Source: Streptococcus pseudopneumoniae ATCC BAA-960 = CCUG 49455
GTDB lineage: Bacteria; Bacillota; Bacilli; Lactobacillales; Streptococcaceae
DNA length: 64,000 nt
NCBI RefSeq assembly: GCF_002087075.1
Contig: NZ_MWSM01000007.1
Coordinates: 76,078-140,077 of the forward strand
Direction: 5' to 3'
Part shown: piece after piece, positions 1-9,627 of the stretch
How the letters are laid out: each line of letters opens with the position of its first letter
Position numbering within the stretch: the first letter of the stretch is position 1
The notes under the pieces: model-generated
The model's input: only the letters and a program-made list of their open reading frames with translations
The model's database searches: none
Told to the model about the DNA's origin: nothing
Program-made: the position numbers and the translations under genes

Positions 1-7
1 CCCTTTC

Positions 8-502
8 TTATGCCAAATCAGAAACTGAAATACCACGAAGGGCAGCAACTTCTTCAGCGCGTTTCAATTGTTTCAAACCTTCAACAGTTGCACGAACAAT
101 GTTGATTGGAGTGTTAGAACCAAGTGATTTAGATGTAATATCTGCCACACCTGCCAATTCCACAACGGCACGAACTGCACCACCAGCGGCAACTCCAGAA
201 CCTTCTACAGCAGGTTTCAACAATACTTTAGCTCCACCGAATTCTGAAAGAACTTCGTGTGGGATTGTTGTTCCAACCATAGGAACTTCGATCAAGTTTT
301 TCTTAGCATCATCTACTGCTTTACGGATTGCTTCTGGAACTTCTTGAGCTTTACCAGTACCAAATCCTACGCGACCGTTGTGGTCACCAACAACAACAAG
401 AGCTGCGAAACGAAGACGACGTCCACCTTTAACAACTTTTGTAACACGATTGACAGCAACTACGCGTTCTTCTAATTCAACTGCATTGTCTTTAAATGCC
501 AT
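8..502 (-). CDS. rpsE: 30S ribosomal protein S5
   Basis: S5 is a small-subunit protein that acts with S4 and S8 in decoding accuracy. The 164-residue product has the usual bacterial layout: an N-terminal RNA-binding part (around [15 protein letters not shown], residues 26-40) and a C-terminal S5 fold. It is the most distal gene of the S10/spc operon in the window. The operon should continue leftward into rpmD and rplO, which lie outside. It follows rplR by 17 bp. Length and sequence are ordinary for Streptococcus. Confidence 0.98.
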   Translation of the reverse strand: MAFKDNAVELEERVVAVNRVTKVVKGGRRLRFAALVVVGDHNGRVGFGTGKAQEVPEAIRKAVDDAKKNLIEVPMVGTTIPHEVLSEFGGAKVLLKPAVEGSGVAAGGAVRAVVELAGVADITSKSLGSNTPINIVRATVEGLKQLKRAEEVAALRGISVSDLA

Positions 503-519
503 TTTCTAGTGTCCTCCTA

Positions 520-876
520 TTAGAATTTCAATCCGTTTTCACGAGCTGCATCAGCCAAAGCTTTCACACGTCCGTGATATAGATATCCACCGCGGTCGAA
601 CACCACTTCTGAAATACCTTTAGCGTTTGCACGTTCTGCAACGAGTTTACCGACAGCAACAGCTTGTTCAGTTTTAGTTCCTTTTGAAACTTCTTTATCA
701 AGAGTTGAAGCACTTGCGAGCGTTACACCCGCTACGTCATCAATCACTTGAGCGTAGATGCCTGTATTAGAACGGAATACGTTCAAACGTGGGCGATCAG
801 CAGTTCCAGAGAGTTTTCCGCGAACACGACGGTGGCGTTTTTGGCGGAGTTTGTTTTTATCTGGTTTTGAAATCAC
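520..876 (-). CDS. rplR: 50S ribosomal protein L18
   Basis: L18 binds 5S rRNA in the central protuberance. I take the GTG at 876 as the start. It gives the usual 118 residues beginning MISKPDKNK, and it has an AGAGGTG ribosome-binding site just upstream. An ATG further upstream (915) would add 13 residues that look non-conserved. The protein is basic at the N-terminus, as expected for the 5S-binding tail. It sits between rplF and rpsE in the conserved spc order. Confidence 0.97.
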
Positions 877-959
877 AGTTTTCACCTCTTTAGTTTTAAA
901 TCGTGTGCTATGCACAAAGTTGGAAAATAGGTTGGTGGTTGAGAATCAACCACTCAACA

Positions 960-1496
960 TTATTTACCTGTTTTACCTTCTTTACGGCGAACGAATTCAC
1001 CAACGTAACGGATACCTTTACCTTTATATGGTTCTGGTGAACGAAGGCTACGTACGTAAGCAGCTGTTTGACCAACTACTTCTTTTGAAATTCCGCTAAC
1101 AACGATTGTTGTTGGGTTTGGAAGTTCAAAAGTAATTCCTTCTGGAGCTTCAACTTCGTCTGGATGAGATTTACCAACAGCCAAAACAAGTTTAGATCCT
1201 TGAAGTTGTGCACGGTAACCAACCCCGCGCATTTCAAGTTCTTTCTTGAATCCTTCTGATACACCAACAACCATGTTGTTCAAAAGGGCACGAGTAGTTC
1301 CGTGGATAGTTTTCATTTCTTTTGAATCGTTTGGACGGTGAAGAGTTACTTCAGTACCTTCCACACGGATTTCAATATCTTTTGAGAACTCACGAGTAAG
1401 TTCTCCTTTAGGTCCTTTTACAGTTACAAGGTTGTCATTGTTAGTGATTTCAACACCAGCAGGCAACACGATAACTTTATTACCAATACGTGACAT
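960..1496 (-). CDS. rplF: 50S ribosomal protein L6
   Basis: L6 lies near the sarcin-ricin loop and the factor-binding site of the large subunit. The 178-residue product has the typical duplicated alpha/beta L6 fold: MSRIGNKVI at the start, and a C-terminal [13 protein letters not shown] stretch that contacts 23S rRNA. It is transcribed between rpsH and rplR. The gap upstream of it (to rpsH) is unusually wide and palindromic. Confidence 0.98.
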   Translation of the reverse strand: MSRIGNKVIVLPAGVEITNNDNLVTVKGPKGELTREFSKDIEIRVEGTEVTLHRPNDSKEMKTIHGTTRALLNNMVVGVSEGFKKELEMRGVGYRAQLQGSKLVLAVGKSHPDEVEAPEGITFELPNPTTIVVSGISKEVVGQTAAYVRSLRSPEPYKGKGIRYVGEFVRRKEGKTGK

Positions 1497-1683
1497 GTTT
1501 ATTTTCTCCTGTTAAATTGTCAGGCCAGAACGGCCAGTTTTCACGGGGCTAAATCGATTTCTCGATTTAAAGGAACATTTAGGTTTCAATTTCAAAGTGA
1601 ATCTAGGCATCGTCTCGCAGGCATAACTTTGTGTTAGGCAAGAGACGATAACGAAGAGTCACAAAGAAATTGGGAACTAAATA
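1497..1683. repeat. Intergenic palindromic region between rpsH and rplF
   Basis: This 187-bp gap inside the ribosomal operon holds no gene. It contains nested inverted repeats: a small hairpin around AAATCGATTTCTCGATTT (about 1551-1568), an inner pair CATCGTCTC / GAGACGATA (about 1608-1652), and an outer imperfect pair with arms ATTTAGGTTTCAATTTC and, on the other strand, ATTTAGTTCCCAATTTC. The region could fold into one long RNA hairpin in the transcript. Whether it is a mobile intergenic unit or a processing/attenuation site is not known. Confidence 0.5.
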
Positions 1684-2082
1684 TTACCAAACGTAAGCGA
1701 TAACCTCACCACCAACATTCTTTTGGCGTGCTTCTTTATCAGTAAGCAAACCTTCAGAAGTTGAAAGGATAGCAATTCCAAGTCCGTTAAGAACTTTTGG
1801 AAGGTCTTCACGTTTTTTGTAGACACGAAGTCCTGGTTTAGAAATACGTTTCAAGTTAGTGATAACTTTTTCACCGTTTGGTCCGTATTTAAGAAATACA
1901 CGGATGATGCCTTGTTTGTCATCTTCGATGATTTCAACGTTTTTTACAAAACCTTCGCGTTTAAGGATTTCAGCAATCCCTTTTTTGATGTTTGATGCAG
2001 GTACTTCAAGTACTTCGTGTTTAGCTTGGTTAGCGTTACGAATACGAGTTAGGAAGTCTGCGATTGGGTCAGTCATAACCAT
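1684..2082 (-). CDS. rpsH: 30S ribosomal protein S8
   Basis: S8 is a primary binder of the 16S central domain. In other bacteria its homologue also represses spc-operon translation. The 132-residue product shows the standard N-terminal [13 protein letters not shown] motif and the C-terminal [16 protein letters not shown]-binding motif. It lies between rpsN and rplF, with wide intergenic gaps on both sides. The ATG start is preceded by a GAGGAG-type ribosome-binding site. Confidence 0.98.
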   Translation of the reverse strand: MVMTDPIADFLTRIRNANQAKHEVLEVPASNIKKGIAEILKREGFVKNVEIIEDDKQGIIRVFLKYGPNGEKVITNLKRISKPGLRVYKKREDLPKVLNGLGIAILSTSEGLLTDKEARQKNVGGEVIAYVW

Positions 2083-2142
2083 TTTGTTTTTCTCCTCTTA
2101 CTAGTAGTTTGCAAGTTGCACTTGCTAGTTAATACATGATAC

Positions 2143-2240
2143 AAAGAGCGTAACAGCAAGAGCAAAAATAGGCAATTTGATGCAGGAGCGATGCTCCAAA
2201 GAAAATTGGTCTTTTTTTGCCAAAGCTGTAGCTCGTGTTC
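2143..2240. repeat. Imperfect palindrome, unit A, between rpsN and rpsH
   Basis: This stretch begins near ATACAAAGAGCGTAACAGC and contains AAAAATAGGCAATTT. On its right side a partly complementary arm runs AAATTGGTC...GCTGTAGCTC. A short GGAGC/GCTCC hairpin lies in the middle. Its left end resembles the start of the unit at 8918-9020 (ATACAAAGGGCGTCAAA). I read it as a member of a family of intergenic palindromic units, but the alignment is by eye only. Confidence 0.4.
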
Positions 2241-2256
2241 AAATTGGCTAGCCCAA

Positions 2257-2355
2257 CTGAACCCGGGCTAAACTCTGTGTGAAAAAGATAAACTTTCCTA
2301 GAAACCTCAGTTTCTTCGTCAAGTTTCCTATTTTCACTTAGAGTTTTGACGCCCT
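2257..2355. repeat. Imperfect palindrome, unit B, between rpsN and rpsH
   Basis: The arms are GGGCTAAACTCTGTGTGAAA on the left and TTTTCACTTAGAGTTTTGAC followed by GCCC on the right, with AAGTTTCCTA-type text in the middle. The same arms in opposite orientation make up the unit at 8918-9020 between rplC and rpsJ. The two are therefore inverted copies of one element about 6.6 kb apart in the same operon. No coding potential was seen. Confidence 0.5.
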
Positions 2356-2367
2356 TGATATCTTAAA

Positions 2368-2637
2368 TTACCAAGATGCTTTTGTTACACCAGGAATTTG
2401 ACCTTTATGCGCAAGTTCGCGAAAAGCGATACGACTCAGACCAAATTTGCGGTAAACTGAATGTGGGCGCCCCGTAACTCTACAACGATTATGTAAACGA
2501 GTCGGTGAGGCGTTGCGAGGTAATTTAGATAAACCTTCATAGTCCCCTGCTGCCTTTAATGCAGCACGTTTTTCAGCATAACGGTCAACAATTTTTTGGC
2601 GTTTAGCCTCTCTAGCTACCATTGATTTTTTAGCCAT
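2368..2637 (-). CDS. rpsN: 30S ribosomal protein S14, zinc-free form
   Basis: S14 acts in 30S head assembly. The 89-residue product lacks the two CxxC zinc pairs of the short 61-residue form, so it is the zinc-independent (C-minus) type. It keeps the conserved C-terminal part [20 protein letters not shown] and [18 protein letters not shown]. It is located between rplE and rpsH. A paralogous zinc form could exist elsewhere in the genome, but none is in this window. Confidence 0.97.
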   Translation of the reverse strand: MAKKSMVAREAKRQKIVDRYAEKRAALKAAGDYEGLSKLPRNASPTRLHNRCRVTGRPHSVYRKFGLSRIAFRELAHKGQIPGVTKASW

Positions 2638-2654
2638 TAGATTTACCTCCTATA

Positions 2655-3197
2655 TTATTTTGCAAAAGGCATTCCAAGGCCTGTAAGCAATGCACGTGAC
2701 TCTTCGTCAGTGTTAGCAGTTGTTACGATAACAATGTCAAGACCACGAGTTTTGTCAACGTCATCGAAGTTGATTTCTGGGAAAATCAATTGTTCTTTCA
2801 CACCAAGTGTATAGTTTCCGCGTCCATCAAATGATTTTGTTGGAACACCGTGGAAGTCACGTACACGTGGAAGTGAAACTGAAACCAATTTATCCAAGAA
2901 TTCGTACATCCGTTCACCACGAAGGGTAACTTTTGCACCGATCGCAACACCTTCACGAAGACGGAAGCCGGCGATTGATTTTTTAGCTTTAGTGATAAGT
3001 GGTTTTTGACCTGAGATAAGTGCCAATTCTTCAGCAGCTTTTTCAAGGCTTTTAGCGTTTGATACAGCTTCACCAACACCCATGTTCAAAACGATCTTAT
3101 CTACTTTAGGCACAGCCATCACTGATGAGTAGTTGAATTGTTCTGTCAAAGCAGGAACTACTTCATTAAGATATTTTTCTTTTAAACGATTTGCCAT
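2655..3197 (-). CDS. rplE: 50S ribosomal protein L5
   Basis: L5 binds 5S rRNA and contributes to the inter-subunit bridge near the P-site tRNA. The 180-residue product has the family hallmarks [32 protein letters not shown] near the start and [15 protein letters not shown] near the end. It starts at the ATG at 3197 behind an AAGGAGAAG ribosome-binding site. It lies 23 bp downstream of rplX. Confidence 0.98.
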   Translation of the reverse strand: MANRLKEKYLNEVVPALTEQFNYSSVMAVPKVDKIVLNMGVGEAVSNAKSLEKAAEELALISGQKPLITKAKKSIAGFRLREGVAIGAKVTLRGERMYEFLDKLVSVSLPRVRDFHGVPTKSFDGRGNYTLGVKEQLIFPEINFDDVDKTRGLDIVIVTTANTDEESRALLTGLGMPFAK

Positions 3198-3220
3198 TAT
3201 ACTTCTCCTTTCCTTCGTGA

Positions 3221-3526
3221 TTAATCAAGCACTTCGCCTGATTTTTTGTTGTAGCGAACTTTTTTACCGTCTACAAATTTGTAACCAACACGACCAGCTA
3301 CACCATTTTTGTCCAAAACTTGAACGTTTGATACATGGATAGCTGCTTCTTTCTCGATGATACCACCTTGAGGAAGCTCGTTAGTTGGACGTTGGTGTTT
3401 CTTAACGATGTTAACACCTTCAACGATAACTTTGTTTACTTTTGGAAGGGCAGTAAGGACAACAGCTTCTGTTCCCTTATCTTTACCAGCGATTACGCGA
3501 ACTTTGTCGCCTTTTTTTACAAACAT
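3221..3526 (-). CDS. rplX: 50S ribosomal protein L24
   Basis: L24 is an early assembly protein of the large subunit. The 101-residue product begins with a KOW motif ([20 protein letters not shown], residues 4-23), which forms the RNA-binding barrel, followed by a conserved HVSNVQVLD segment. It lies between rplN and rplE. The gap to rplN upstream is about 180 bp and structured. Confidence 0.97.
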
Positions 3527-3708
3527 TAGGTTTCTCCTTGATTTTTCTTACGCCCATAAGGGCACCCTAGCTTGAAGCTAGGGGACTAGTTTGTTTGTTT
3601 TTGCTCTTCGAAAATCAAAGCAATCCTTCGTCAGTTTCAACTCACCTAACTTAAGTTATGCTTTCGTTTTACTTCCTAGACTTGTTTTAATTTTCTTTGA
3701 GCAACCAA
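3527..3708. other. Structured gap between rplN and rplX
   Basis: This gap has no gene. It contains a near-perfect hairpin, CCCTAGCTT-G-AAGCTAGGG (3565-3583). It also has a longer imperfect inverted repeat whose left arm TGCTCTTCGAAAATCAAAG (about 3602-3620) resembles the end of a BOX element and whose right arm is near TTTTCTTTGAGCAA (about 3690-3703). It may be a degenerate BOX-like insertion. It lies inside the operon transcript, so it is probably read through. Confidence 0.4.
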
Positions 3709-4077
3709 TTAAAGTACTTCTGGAGCAAGTGACACGATCTTCATGAAGCCACCTTCACGCAATTCACGTGCAACTGGGCCAAAGATACGTGTTCCGCGAG
3801 GAGTTTTGTCTTCACGGATGATAACTGCTGCGTTTTCGTCAAATTTGATGTATGAACCATCAGCACGACGAGCACCTGATTTAGTACGAACGATAACTGC
3901 TTTAACAACGTCACCTTTTTTAACCGCACCACCAGGAGTAGCTTGTTTTACAGATGCCACGATAACATCACCGATGTTTGCAAATTTACGTCCTGAACCA
4001 CCAAGAACTTTGATAGTCAAGATTTCGCGAGCACCGCTGTTGTCTGCGACTTTCAAACGAGTTTCTGTTTGAATCAT
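3709..4077 (-). CDS. rplN: 50S ribosomal protein L14
   Basis: L14 lies at the subunit interface and in other bacteria is the docking site of the silencing factor RsfS. The 122-residue product starts [19 protein letters not shown] and contains the conserved [19 protein letters not shown] and [14 protein letters not shown] regions. The order rpsQ-rplN-rplX is the standard one. Confidence 0.98.
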   Translation of the reverse strand: MIQTETRLKVADNSGAREILTIKVLGGSGRKFANIGDVIVASVKQATPGGAVKKGDVVKAVIVRTKSGARRADGSYIKFDENAAVIIREDKTPRGTRIFGPVARELREGGFMKIVSLAPEVL

Positions 4078-4102
4078 TTCAGTTTTCTCCTTTCAGGTTT
4101 GA

Positions 4103-4363
4103 TTAGATGATGACCGCTTCTTCAACAACTTCTACAAGACGGAAACGTTTTGTAGCTGAAAGCGGACGAGTTTCCATGATACGTACGATATCGCCTTCTT
4201 TGGCAACATTGTTTTCATCATGAGCTTTGTATTTTTTAGAGTAGTTAATACGTTTACCATAGACTGGGTGGTTACGTTTTGTTTCAACTACAACTGTGAT
4301 TGTCTTGTCCATTTTGTCAGATACAACACGTCCAACAAGAACTTTACGATTATTGCGTTCCAT
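4103..4363 (-). CDS. rpsQ: 30S ribosomal protein S17
   Basis: S17 is an OB-fold protein that binds the 16S 5' domain. The 86-residue product carries the family motif [14 protein letters not shown] near the start and [20 protein letters not shown] near the end. It lies 24 bp downstream of rpmC. Confidence 0.98.
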
Positions 4364-4387
4364 TGAAATTTCTCCTTCCCTAGTCTA

Positions 4388-4594
4388 TTATTTCGCTTCA
4401 GATTGAACTGTTTTGATACGAGCGATTTGTTTTTTAACTTCTTTCAAGCGAGCTGTTTGTTCCAATCGACCAGTAGCAGCTTGGAAACGAAGTTCAAACA
4501 ATTCTTTTTTCAATTCGTTTTCGCGCTTCGCGAGTTCTTCTTGAGAAAGACCACGAAGTTCTTTAACAAATTCTTTTACTTCATTAAGTTTCAT
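4388..4594 (-). CDS. rpmC: 50S ribosomal protein L29
   Basis: L29 is a two-helix protein next to L23 at the exit-tunnel mouth. The 68-residue product is fully helical by composition and has the family pattern [20 protein letters not shown] and ARIKTVQSE. It is tightly spaced with rplP (9 bp), so the two are probably co-translated. Confidence 0.97.
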   Translation of the reverse strand: MKLNEVKEFVKELRGLSQEELAKRENELKKELFELRFQAATGRLEQTARLKEVKKQIARIKTVQSEAK

Positions 4595-4603
4595 GCCTTC
4601 TCC

Positions 4604-5017
4604 TTATTCTGCTTCACGTTTTACGAATTTACATTTAACTGGCAATTTGTGGCTAGCAAGACGAAGCGCTTCGCGTGCGATTTCTTCAGATACACCAGCA
4701 ATTTCGAACATCACTTTACCACGTTTAACTGGTGCTACCCAACCTTCAGGTGCCCCTTTACCAGATCCCATACGCACACCGATAGCTTTAGCAGTGTATG
4801 ATTTGTGTGGGAAGATTTTAATCCAAACTTTACCACCACGTTTCATGTAACGAGTCATGGCGATACGAGCAGCTTCGATTTGGCGGTTAGTGATCCAGTG
4901 GCTAGTTGTAGCTTGAAGACCGTATTCACCGAATGCTACTTCTTTTCCACCTTTTGCTTCACCGCGCATTTTTCCACGGAATTCACGACGGTGTTTAACA
5001 CGTTTAGGTACTAACAT
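4604..5017 (-). CDS. rplP: 50S ribosomal protein L16
   Basis: L16 lies near the A-site tRNA elbow and organises the peptidyl-transferase centre. The 137-residue product starts [19 protein letters not shown] and contains the conserved [20 protein letters not shown] segment and [17 protein letters not shown]. It begins 3 bp after rpsC, which suggests translational coupling. Confidence 0.98.
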   Translation of the reverse strand: MLVPKRVKHRREFRGKMRGEAKGGKEVAFGEYGLQATTSHWITNRQIEAARIAMTRYMKRGGKVWIKIFPHKSYTAKAIGVRMGSGKGAPEGWVAPVKRGKVMFEIAGVSEEIAREALRLASHKLPVKCKFVKREAE

Positions 5018-5020
5018 TGG

Positions 5021-5674
5021 TTATTTACCTCCTTTAGTGTTTTTGCGAGCTGGAAGAACTTCACCACGGTAAATCCATACTTTAACACCAAGTTTACCGT
5101 ATGTAGTATCTGCTTCTTCCCAAGCGTAATCGATATCTGCACGAAGTGTGTGAAGTGGAACAGTTCCTTCAGAGTATCCTTCAGCACGGGCGATATCTGC
5201 ACCGTTCAAGCGACCTGATACTTGAGTTTTAATTCCTTTAGCTCCAGCACGCATTGCACGTTGGATTGCTTGTTTTTGTGCACGACGGAAAGCAACACGT
5301 TGCTCCAATTGACGAGCAATTCCTTCACCTACAAGGTGAGCATCCAAATCAGGTTGTTTGATTTCGATGATGTTGATGTGTACTTGTTTTCCAGTCAATT
5401 TGTTAAGTTTTGCACGGAGTGCATCAACGTTAGCACCACCTTTACCGATAACCATACCTGGTTTAGCAGTGTGAAGTGAAACGTTAACTTTGTTTACTGC
5501 GCGTTCGATTTCGATAGTTGAAACTGCTGCGTCAGCAAGTTCTTTTTGAACGAATTTACGGATTGCAAGATCTTCATGAAGGTAATCCGCGTATTCTTTT
5601 TCAGCATACCATTTGGCATCCCAATCACGGATGATGCCGACACGCATACCAATTGGATGTACTTTTTGACCCAC
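5021..5674 (-). CDS. rpsC: 30S ribosomal protein S3
   Basis: S3 lines the mRNA entry tunnel and has helicase-related and binding roles in initiation. The 217-residue protein has an N-terminal KH domain with the signature [18 protein letters not shown] (GxxG loop at GKGG, about residues 78-81). It also has the C-terminal S3 domain, [17 protein letters not shown]. It follows rplV by 12 bp. Confidence 0.98.
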
Positions 5675-5686
5675 GATTTTACCTCC

Positions 5687-6031
5687 TTATTTTTCTGCAA
5701 CAGCTACAGTGATGTGAGCTGTACGTTTGTTGATTGGTGAAGCTGAACCTTTCGCACGTGGACGGAAACGTTTCATAGTTGGTCCTTCGTTTGCGAATGC
5801 TTCAGAGACTACCAAGTTAGCTTTATCCAAACCAAAGTTGTTTTCAGCGTTAGCTACAGCTGAGTTCAAAACTTTCAAGATGATTTCAGCAGCTTTGTTT
5901 GGAGTGAATGTCAAGATTGCGATTGCATCGGCTACGCTTTTACCACGGATGTTATCAAGAACAAGACGTGATTTACGAGGTGAAACACGTACTGTACGAG
6001 CCATTGCTTTAGCTGAAGTAATTTCTGCCAT
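5687..6031 (-). CDS. rplV: 50S ribosomal protein L22
   Basis: L22 forms part of the peptide exit tunnel. Its extended loop, here [26 protein letters not shown], is a known site of macrolide-resistance changes. By eye the loop has no insertion or duplication. Macrolide resistance in this strain is therefore better explained by the mega element at 50.5-55.9 kb. The length is 114 residues, which is normal. Confidence 0.98.
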   Translation of the reverse strand: MAEITSAKAMARTVRVSPRKSRLVLDNIRGKSVADAIAILTFTPNKAAEIILKVLNSAVANAENNFGLDKANLVVSEAFANEGPTMKRFRPRAKGSASPINKRTAHITVAVAEK

Positions 6032-6042
6032 TTATGTTCTCC

Positions 6043-6324
6043 TTATTTTCTACGTGTTTTCTTGTCGTCTGCAGCATGACCTTTGTAAGTACGAGTTGGT
6101 GCAAATTCACCAAGTTTGTGACCTACCATGTCTTCTTGGATGTAAACAGGTACGTGTTTACGTCCGTCATAAACTGCAATAGTGTAACCAATGAAACTTG
6201 GGAAAATCGTTGAACGACGTGACCAAGTTTTAATAACTTTTTTCTTTTCGTCGTTAGCTTGAGCTTCAACTTTTTTCATCAAATGCTCATCGACGAAAGG
6301 TCCTTTTTTAAGACTGCGTCCCAT
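6043..6324 (-). CDS. rpsS: 30S ribosomal protein S19
   Basis: S19 forms a complex with S13 in the 30S head. The 93-residue product starts [19 protein letters not shown] and has the conserved [16 protein letters not shown] and [15 protein letters not shown] regions. It lies between rplB and rplV. A 103-bp gap upstream holds a small hairpin (ACTAGT/ACTAGT around 6399-6420). Confidence 0.98.
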
Positions 6325-6427
6325 TTTTATATTTTCTCCTTTAAATGTTGTACCACAGCGGCTTGCACTCCTATGGAGCGCTACCGAGCTGGCGGATTTA
6401 CTAGTTACTTAAGCGACTAGTTTAATA

Positions 6428-7261
6428 TTATTTCTCGTTGCGACGACGAACGATAAGTTTGTCAGATTTCGCTTTCTTGTTACGAGTTTTAAGACCAAGA
6501 GCAGGTTTGCCCCATGGAGTAGATGGTGCTTTACGACCAACTGGTGCTTTACCTTCACCACCACCGTGTGGGTGATCGTTAGGGTTCATTACAGAACCAC
6601 GAACTGTTGGGCGGATACCTTTCCAACGGCTACGTCCTGCTTTACCAAGGTTTACAAGTCCATGTTGTTCGTTTCCAACAACACCAACTGTAGCACGGCA
6701 AGTTCCAAGAATCATACGAACTTCACCTGATTGAAGACGAACAAGAACATATTTACCTTCAGAACCCAATACTTGAGCAGATGCACCAGCAGCACGTACC
6801 AATTCACCACCACGACCTGGTTTCAACTCGATGTTGTGGATCAAAGTACCAACTGGGATGTTAGCAAGTGGAAGAGCGTTTCCGACTTTGATATCTGCTT
6901 CTGGACCTGAAACGATACGTTGACCTACTTCAAGACCTTTTGGAGCGATGATGTATGCTTTCACACCGTCAGTGTAGTGTACAAGAGCGATGTTTGCAGA
7001 ACGGTTTGGATCGTACTCGATTGTTTTAACAACTGCTTCAACGTTGTCTTTATTACGTTTGAAGTCAACCAAACGGTAAAAACGTTTGTGTCCACCACCT
7101 TGGTGACGAACTGTGATACGACCGTTGTTGTTACGACCAGCCTTGCTCTTCAATGCAACAAGCAATGATTTTTCAGGAGTGCTTGTTGTGATTTCAGCGA
7201 AATCCAAAGAAGTCATATTACGGCGACCGTTTGTTGTTGGTTTATAAACACGAATTCCCAC
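6428..7261 (-). CDS. rplB: 50S ribosomal protein L2
   Basis: L2 is needed for subunit association and for the peptidyl-transferase centre. The 277-residue product has the OB-fold and SH3-like domains and the conserved C-terminal loop [20 protein letters not shown], which contains the essential histidine of the family. It lies 17 bp after rplW. Confidence 0.98.
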
Positions 7262-7278
7262 GATATTTCCTCCTTAGA

Positions 7279-7575
7279 TTATTCAGCTTCAGCAGCAAAC
7301 AACTCGATTGCTTTAGAATCAGCTGTAAGTGTGATGATAGCTTTTTTAGTTTTGTTAGTAAAACCAGTGTAACGTCCAACACGTTTAGCTTTTGGTTTTA
7401 CGTTGATTGTGTTAACATTGGCAACTTTAACACCTTCGAAAGCAGCTTCAACAGCTTGCTTGATCAAAAGTTTGTGTGCACGAGTGTCAACTTCAAATAC
7501 ATATTTTCCTGCTTCAAGTTGAGCCATTGAGCTTTCAGTGATGACAGGTTTTTTGATAACATCATACAAATTCAT
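7279..7575 (-). CDS. rplW: 50S ribosomal protein L23
   Basis: L23 lies at the tunnel exit and docks trigger factor and SRP. The 98-residue product starts [16 protein letters not shown] and contains the family pattern [20 protein letters not shown] and [14 protein letters not shown]. Its start overlaps the end of rplD by one base, so the two genes are translationally coupled. Confidence 0.98.
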
Positions 7576-8198
7576 TATGCAAGAACCTCCTCGATTTTAG
7601 AGATAGCTGCTTGTGTGACAAGAAGTTTGTCGCTATTTGCGATGTCAAGAACACTTGCAGTTGTAGCAGTTGCAACTTTCACGTTTGGAAGGTTACGAGC
7701 TGAAAGAGCTGCGAATTCATTTCCTTCTTCAAGGATAACAAGAACTTTAGAATCGATGCTCAATGCTGCAAGAACTTTTGCAAATTCAGCAGTTTTTGGA
7801 GCTGTAAATTCAAGAGAATCAACGGCTACAAATTTATTTTCAGCAACTTTTTCTGAGTAAACAGATTTAAGCGCAAGGCGACGAACTTTTTGAGGAAGTT
7901 TGTACGCATAGCTACGTGGAGTTGGTCCGAAGACGATTCCACCACCACGCCATTGTGGAGAGCGGATAGAACCTTGACGAGCACGTCCAGTTCCTTTTTG
8001 ACGCCATGGTTTGCGTCCGCCACCTGAAACAGCTGAGCGGTTTTTAACTGCGTGAGTTCCTTGACGAAGGCTTGCGCGTTGGCTGATGATTACATCAAAC
8101 ACAACTGATTCATTTGGTTCGATACCAAATACTGCATCGTTAAGAACAACTTCGCCCGCTTGTTTACCAGTTTGGTCGAATAATGTTACATTTGCCAT
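7575..8198 (-). CDS. rplD: 50S ribosomal protein L4
   Basis: L4 lines the exit tunnel with L22, and in other bacteria it autoregulates the S10 operon. The 207-residue product has the tunnel loop [20 protein letters not shown]. This is the stretch where macrolide-resistance mutations fall in pneumococci, and here it reads as the usual [12 protein letters not shown] form. It overlaps rplW by one base. Confidence 0.98.
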
Positions 8199-8222
8199 TT
8201 TGACTGTATTCCCCTTTCCTTA

Positions 8223-8849
8223 TTATTTACCAGCTTTAACTGCTGATTTGATAGTGATAAGAGATTTCTTAGCACCTGGTACGTTACCTTTGATAAGGAT
8301 AACGTTCTTTTCTGGAACAACTTGTACAACTTCAAGGTTTTGAATTGTTACGCGGTCGCCACCCATACGTCCTGCAAGGTTTTTACCTTTGAATACGCGG
8401 TTAGGTGCAACAGGTCCCATAGAACCTGGACGACGGTGGTAACGAGAACCGTGAGCCATTGGTCCACGTGATTGTCCGTGGCGTTTGATAACACCTTGGA
8501 AACCTTTACCTTTAGAAGTACCAGTTACATCAACAACATCTCCAGCTGCGAATGTTTCAACTGTAATTTCAGCACCAACTTCCAAGCCTTCAACGTTTTT
8601 GAATTCACGAATGAAGCGCTTAGGAGCCGTGTTAGCTTTCGCTACATGTCCTTTAGCAGGTTTGTTGCTCAATACTTCGCGTTTGTCACCAAAACCAACT
8701 TGGATAGCGTTGTATCCGTCTGTTTCAACAGTTTTAACTTGAAGAACAACGTTTGGAGTTGCTTCAATAACTGTTACAGGGATCAATTCGCCAGCTTCAG
8801 TGAAGATTTGAGTCATTCCCACTTTTTTCCCTAAGATTCCTTTTGTCAT
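8223..8849 (-). CDS. rplC: 50S ribosomal protein L3
   Basis: L3 is an early assembly protein whose loop reaches the peptidyl-transferase centre. The 208-residue product starts [16 protein letters not shown] and has the central motif [20 protein letters not shown] and HRRPGSMGP. It is second in the S10 operon after rpsJ, but is separated from it by a 216-bp palindromic gap. Confidence 0.98.
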   Translation of the reverse strand: MTKGILGKKVGMTQIFTEAGELIPVTVIEATPNVVLQVKTVETDGYNAIQVGFGDKREVLSNKPAKGHVAKANTAPKRFIREFKNVEGLEVGAEITVETFAAGDVVDVTGTSKGKGFQGVIKRHGQSRGPMAHGSRYHRRPGSMGPVAPNRVFKGKNLAGRMGGDRVTIQNLEVVQVVPEKNVILIKGNVPGAKKSLITIKSAVKAGK

Positions 8850-8917
8850 GAGAAAATAGTTCCTTTTCTATATTTTTTATTCAAAAAGTTTTTAACGAGC
8901 GTTTTTTATGCTCAGGT

Positions 8918-9020
8918 CTAAGATACAAAGGGCGTCAAACTCAAAGTGAAAATAGGAAACTGACGCAGTGTCTAGCAGACACTAGGAAGTTTATCTTTTT
9001 CACACCGAGTTTAGCCCGTG
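8918..9020. repeat. Imperfect palindrome between rpsJ and rplC
   Basis: The left arm is ATACAAAGGGCGTCAAACTC followed by AAAGTGAAAATAGGAAACT. The right arm is AAGTTTATCTTTTTCACACC followed by GAGTTTAGCCC. A central hairpin, AGTGTCT-AGC-AGACACT, lies between them. It is an inverted copy of the unit at 2257-2355. It sits within the operon transcript 45 bp upstream of the rpsJ stop. No gene was seen in the gap 8850-9065. Confidence 0.5.
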
Positions 9021-9065
9021 TTCAATTAGATTGAAACACCAGCCTCTGCTCTTTTATATTTTAGA

Positions 9066-9374
9066 TTAAAGTTTGATTTCTACGTTTACACCACTTGGAA
9101 GATCCAATTTCATCAAAGCATCAACTGTTTTTTGAGTTGGGTTAACGATATCGATCAAACGTTTGTGTGTACGCATTTCAAATTGTTCGCGAGAGTCTTT
9201 ATATTTGTGAGTCGCACGAATGATTGTGTAGAGGCTACGTTCAGTTGGAAGTGGGATTGGACCCGCAACTTGTGCACCTGTACGAGTAGCTGATTCTACG
9301 ATTTTTGCAGCCGCTGTATCAAGCGTACGGTGTTCGTAAGCTTTCAAACGGATACGGATTTTTTTGTTTGCCAT
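9066..9374 (-). CDS. rpsJ: 30S ribosomal protein S10 (NusE)
   Basis: S10 is a 30S head protein and also the NusE antitermination partner of NusB. The 102-residue product starts [19 protein letters not shown] and has the conserved [20 protein letters not shown] loop. It is the first gene of the S10 operon and lies about 130 bp downstream of the predicted promoter. The leader contains a GTTGC/GCAAC hairpin. Confidence 0.98.
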
Positions 9375-9510
9375 CTTTTTCTCCTTTTCGTCTATTTAAG
9401 ATAATAGGCTAGCTCCACAAGAAAACCGACGCGGTGTTGCGTGGCAATGCAACCGAGCGTGTCGCAACCTCTTGCATCAAAGCTAAAGCTGTAATTTACA
9501 GCACCATAAT

Positions 9511-9539
9511 AGAATAACACAAAGCCCCTGCGATTGCAA
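9511..9539 (-). promoter_or_regulatory. Promoter of the S10 operon
   Basis: Read on the minus strand, there is a -35 box TTGCAA (9534-9539), a 17-bp spacer and a -10 box TATTCT (9511-9516) preceded by TGT, i.e. an extended -10. Transcription would start near 9504 and give a leader of about 130 nt before rpsJ. The spacing is ideal and no other match of this quality was seen in the gap 9375-9627. Confidence 0.75.
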
Positions 9540-9627
9540 GGGATTTGTTGCTGTTTTTTCGTTTTTTTACGATGAAACTGTTTTCCTATTTTTTCTTTTT
9601 AAAATTAGGGATTTTCTTCCATATAAG

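Noticed and set aside
7575..8198. Macrolide-resistance mutation in L4
   Set aside because: The tunnel loop [12 protein letters not shown] reads as the usual pneumococcal form.
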